Source of the DNA: Candidatus Bipolaricaulota bacterium
GTDB taxonomy: Bacteria > Bipolaricaulota > Bipolaricaulia > M55B111
Assembly: GCA_018334595.1 (NCBI GenBank)
Contig: JAGXLQ010000044.1
Location: 1-9,094, forward strand
Length of the DNA stretch: 9,094 nt
Direction of reading: 5' to 3'
Shown here piece by piece: positions 7,079 through 9,094 of the stretch. Position 1 is the stretch's first letter; each line of letters opens with the position of its first letter. Under the pieces are notes generated by a model. The model was not told the origin of the DNA and did no database searches. It saw only the letters and a list, made by a program, of their open reading frames with translations. The position numbers and the translations under genes were made by a program.

Positions 7079-7819
7079 CTACAACCTCTTGAGAAGAGTT
7101 CTGCGGTGAAAAAAGTCGGAGGCAAAGAGAAATAGCAGTGAAAAACCAAATAGGGCCCCTATGTCCATCCAGGGGCTTCCGCTGCCACTGAAGGAGAACC
7201 GAACGAGATCAACGAAGTAAGTAAGGGGAGAGAAACGAGAAATCATTGTCCCCCAACCGGGCAGATTGCTAGTAGGAATGAAAATCCCGCTGACAAAGAT
7301 TAAGGGGAATTTGATCAAGGTGGACAGCATCATGATATCCGATGTGGTATCGGTGGGAAGGGCCGAAATCAGTACGCCGATCGCGGAAAAACAGAAGCTG
7401 GCGAGGACTATTCCCAATAAAAGCGTCAAAAAATTTACGGGCATCAACCCCAAAATTGCTGCCACTGCAAAAATAGTGACGGCCGAAATGGAAGTGGCCA
7501 GGGTTATCGAACCTATAATGTCTCCTAACAACATTTCCGTGACACTTATGGGGCTAGCCACTAATCGCTCCAGGGTTTTTGTGCGTGTTTCCCAGGGAAC
7601 GACGACCGGGCTGATCGATGTGGAGGTAAACCAGATGGCCATTCCGGAAAGTCCGGCAATTAAAGAAAGAGGCGGCATCTTCCTTCCCACCAAAAAGGCA
7701 AAGAAAAAGAAAAAGGGTAAAAGTATTCCAAAGATTACAACAGGGCCTTTTCCGTAATAAATCTTTAGGTCTTTTTTTGCTATGGAAAGCGATTTTCCCA
7801 GCCGTGGCAATCGATACAT
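7079..7819 (-). CDS. ABC-2 type transporter permease
   Basis: The product has 246 residues, normal for the family, with about six hydrophobic spans: FGILLPFFFFFAFLVG, then spans around residues 52-70, 100-125, 130-155, 170-185 and 220-236. ETRTKTLERLVASPIS, between spans two and three, is the cytoplasmic coupling segment typical of ABC-2 (DrrB/NodJ-like) permeases (ERE-T-E-L-sP). FVSGIFIPTSNLPGWGTMISRFSPLTYFVDLVR is the hallmark C-terminal signature. The ATG at 7819 has an SD (AAAGGAG, 7831-7837) with a rather long 11-base spacer. The gene begins 49 bases after the ATPase stop and is surely its membrane partner in a two-gene exporter. The cargo (drug, lipid, peptide or other) cannot be read from the sequence. 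Confidence 0.92.
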   Translation of the reverse strand: MYRLPRLGKSLSIAKKDLKIYYGKGPVVIFGILLPFFFFFAFLVGRKMPPLSLIAGLSGMAIWFTSTSISPVVVPWETRTKTLERLVASPISVTEMLLGDIIGSITLATSISAVTIFAVAAILGLMPVNFLTLLLGIVLASFCFSAIGVLISALPTDTTSDIMMLSTLIKFPLIFVSGIFIPTSNLPGWGTMISRFSPLTYFVDLVRFSFSGSGSPWMDIGALFGFSLLFLFASDFFHRRTLLKRL

Positions 7820-7868
7820 TTATTTCAAATCTCCTTTGTTGAACTTTTCATAATGTTTCTCATAAACT

Positions 7869-8798
7869 TCAACCCGTTGTCAGATGAGTAAATACTTCCT
7901 CCAAACTGGGGCCGGAAGTATTAAGGGATATTATTTTCAGGTTTTCACTTCTGGCAAAATCTACAACCTCTTCAACTATCTCTCCAGGATCCAATCCGTA
8001 GAGCCTGTACTTGTCTCCTTCTTTTTCTATCTCCTCTACTGTCTCAAGGTCCTTCAGATATTTCAATTTATCTTGGCTCAACCCGTTACCGGAGAAGCTG
8101 ACCAATGCCGACTGAGTGCTTTGAATCGTGGATTTAAGTTTCTCCGGAGAATCAATGGTTGCTATTTGGCCATTGTTGATAATTGCGACCCGATCGCACA
8201 ATTTATCCGCTTCGCTTATGTTGTGGGTGGTTAAAAATATGGTTTTTCCTTGATCGTTCAGGTCTTTTATTCGTTCCTTTATTAACCGCTGACTGGCCAC
8301 ATCAAGCCCGGCGGTAGGCTCATCCAAAAAGAGGATGGGCGGATCGTTAACAAGAGCCATTGCTAGGATCAAACGCTGTCTCATACCCTTGCTGAAACCC
8401 TTTACCTTTGAATCCGCTCTGTCCAAAAGGCCAAATTCATCCAGCAGTTTGATCGATTTTTCCTTTATTTTTTTCTTTGGAACACCGTAGAGTTCACCGG
8501 CCAGTTGCATATTTCCGCGAGCTGTAAGGTCTATATAGCAGTTTGCCTCCTCCGGTGCGATTCCGATTTGTTCTTTTGCGCCGATAGGATCACGGGTTAC
8601 ATCGATTCCGTCTATATAAGCCCTACCAGAGTCGGGCTTTAATACTCCTGTAATCATTCTAACCGTGGTAGTTTTTCCCGCACCGTTAGGGCCCAAAAAC
8701 CCAAGTACCTCTCCTTCTTTTACCTCGAAGGTGACGCCATCTACCGCCCGCAAATTGTCAAAATCTTTAACCAGGCTATTTGCCTCTATTGCTCCCAA
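7869..8798 (-). CDS. ABC exporter ATP-binding protein (DrrA-like)
   Basis: This is a complete nucleotide-binding subunit of about 310 residues. It has Walker A GPNGAGKTT, Q-loop region IGIAPEEANCY, signature FSKGMRQR (the usual variant in this branch), Walker B ILFLDEP with D-loop GLD, and H-loop TTHNISEADKLCD. A C-terminal extension (about residues 215-310, ending SLEEVFTHLTTG) is the DrrA/CcmA-type regulatory domain. The TTG at 8798 is chosen because GAGGTG (8805-8810) sits six bases upstream as an SD, and MGAIEANSLVKDF fits the family start. The alternative GTG at 8807 would use part of that SD as its codon and has no SD of its own. The gene lies 27 bases after the stop of the regulator-like gene and 49 before its permease, so all three are likely in one operon. 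It powers export by the 7079-7819 permease. Confidence 0.93.
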   Translation of the reverse strand: MGAIEANSLVKDFDNLRAVDGVTFEVKEGEVLGFLGPNGAGKTTTVRMITGVLKPDSGRAYIDGIDVTRDPIGAKEQIGIAPEEANCYIDLTARGNMQLAGELYGVPKKKIKEKSIKLLDEFGLLDRADSKVKGFSKGMRQRLILAMALVNDPPILFLDEPTAGLDVASQRLIKERIKDLNDQGKTIFLTTHNISEADKLCDRVAIINNGQIATIDSPEKLKSTIQSTQSALVSFSGNGLSQDKLKYLKDLETVEEIEKEGDKYRLYGLDPGEIVEEVVDFARSENLKIISLNTSGPSLEEVFTHLTTG

Positions 8799-8804
8799 CG
8801 AATT

Positions 8805-8810
8805 CACCTC
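8805..8810 (-). promoter_or_regulatory. Ribosome binding site selecting the TTG start of the ABC ATPase
   Basis: On the - strand GAGGTG is followed by AATTCG and then TTG (8798). A six-base spacer is normal. The upstream alternative GTG (8805-8807) is itself part of this SD, so translation from the TTG is favoured. Confidence 0.5.
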
Positions 8811-8825
8811 GGTCCGCTGCGCATA

Positions 8826-9094
8826 TTATTTCATTCGATAATGAGGAACCCCCATACTTACCTTCCGTTCCAGGAGATCTTCTTCACGTAACACCTCAAG
8901 AGCCAGGGGGATCCTCTCAGCAATCAGATGGCCCTTAGTTTCTATCATCTCGGGACAAAACCAGCCCCCGTCACTTTCGGTACACCCACCTCCGCCCAGC
9001 TGTTTCAGGATTAGATCGAAGACATTTTCGAACAGGACCTTATCCTTCTTGAGGGCTTTTTCTACTAGCTCCTCTTGTTTATTTCTTATTTCTT
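8826..9094 (-). CDS. Winged-helix-like regulator of the ABC operon (5' partial)
   Basis: An open frame enters from the right edge and ends at TAA (8826-8828), giving 88 visible residues; the N-terminus lies outside the window. The start of the visible part is lysine/glutamate-rich helix (KQEELVEKALKKDKVLFENV). A Gly-rich turn with two cysteines follows (QLGGGGCTES then WFCPEM). The end, HLIAERIPLALEVLREEDLL then ERKVSMGVPHYRMK, has the look of a recognition helix and the beta wing of a winged-helix DNA-binding domain. The last motif resembles the L-V-x-R-K-x-x-x-G-x-P-x-Y-x-L wing of ArsR/PadR/TrmB-type regulators. Its stop lies 27 bases before the TTG start of the ABC ATPase. Regulators next to DrrAB-like exporters commonly control them in response to a toxic ligand, so that role is inferred. 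It is clearly coding, but the family is tentative. Confidence 0.65.
   Translation of the reverse strand, partial: EIRNKQEELVEKALKKDKVLFENVFDLILKQLGGGGCTESDGGWFCPEMIETKGHLIAERIPLALEVLREEDLLERKVSMGVPHYRMK

Noticed and set aside
7266..7757. 163-codon + strand open frame
   Set aside because: It is antisense to the ABC-2 permease and Lys/Ile-rich, as expected from the complement of hydrophobic codons.

Overview
The window most resembles a piece of an uncultivated archaeal genome, probably euryarchaeal. The reasons are a coenzyme F420 ligase (CofE) domain, an archaeal-style TATA box placed about 25 bases before a short Shine-Dalgarno (SD) leader, and a winged-helix/ABC-2 exporter arrangement common in archaea. 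An F420-using bacterium is not excluded and the lineage cannot be named. Base composition looks even across the window, with no RNA gene, CRISPR array or insertion sequence.

Left part (1-849, + strand): the 3' end of a membrane-anchored, NapH-like iron-sulfur protein. It is joined by an ATGA overlap to a reading frame that breaks after six codons. Beyond the break a clear signal peptide and a secreted-looking segment remain, but in different frames, so this looks like a decayed gene (or a stretch with sequencing indels).

Centre (737-5252, - strand): a likely three-gene unit, transcribed right to left. It encodes a small protein weakly resembling DUF1841, a 1099-residue Snf2-family DNA-dependent ATPase, and a SWIM zinc-finger protein starting two bases after the Snf2 stop. 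Snf2 and SWIM form a recurrent prokaryotic pair of unknown precise function, presumably acting on DNA or protein-DNA complexes.

Divergent region and 5521-5889 (+ strand): a 268-base intergenic region carries promoter-like elements facing both ways. The rightward gene encodes only the C-terminal half of a CofE-type F420-0:gamma-glutamyl ligase, with its own TATA box, a strong SD and an ATG start. This is the most unusual item in the window.

Right part (5907-9094, - strand): a probable operon read right to left. It holds the end of a winged-helix-like regulator, a DrrA-type ABC ATPase, an ABC-2 permease and a MOT1-type molybdate/sulfate transporter. The first three look like a self-regulated two-component exporter. 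The MOT1 gene follows 53 bases later and may or may not share the transcript.
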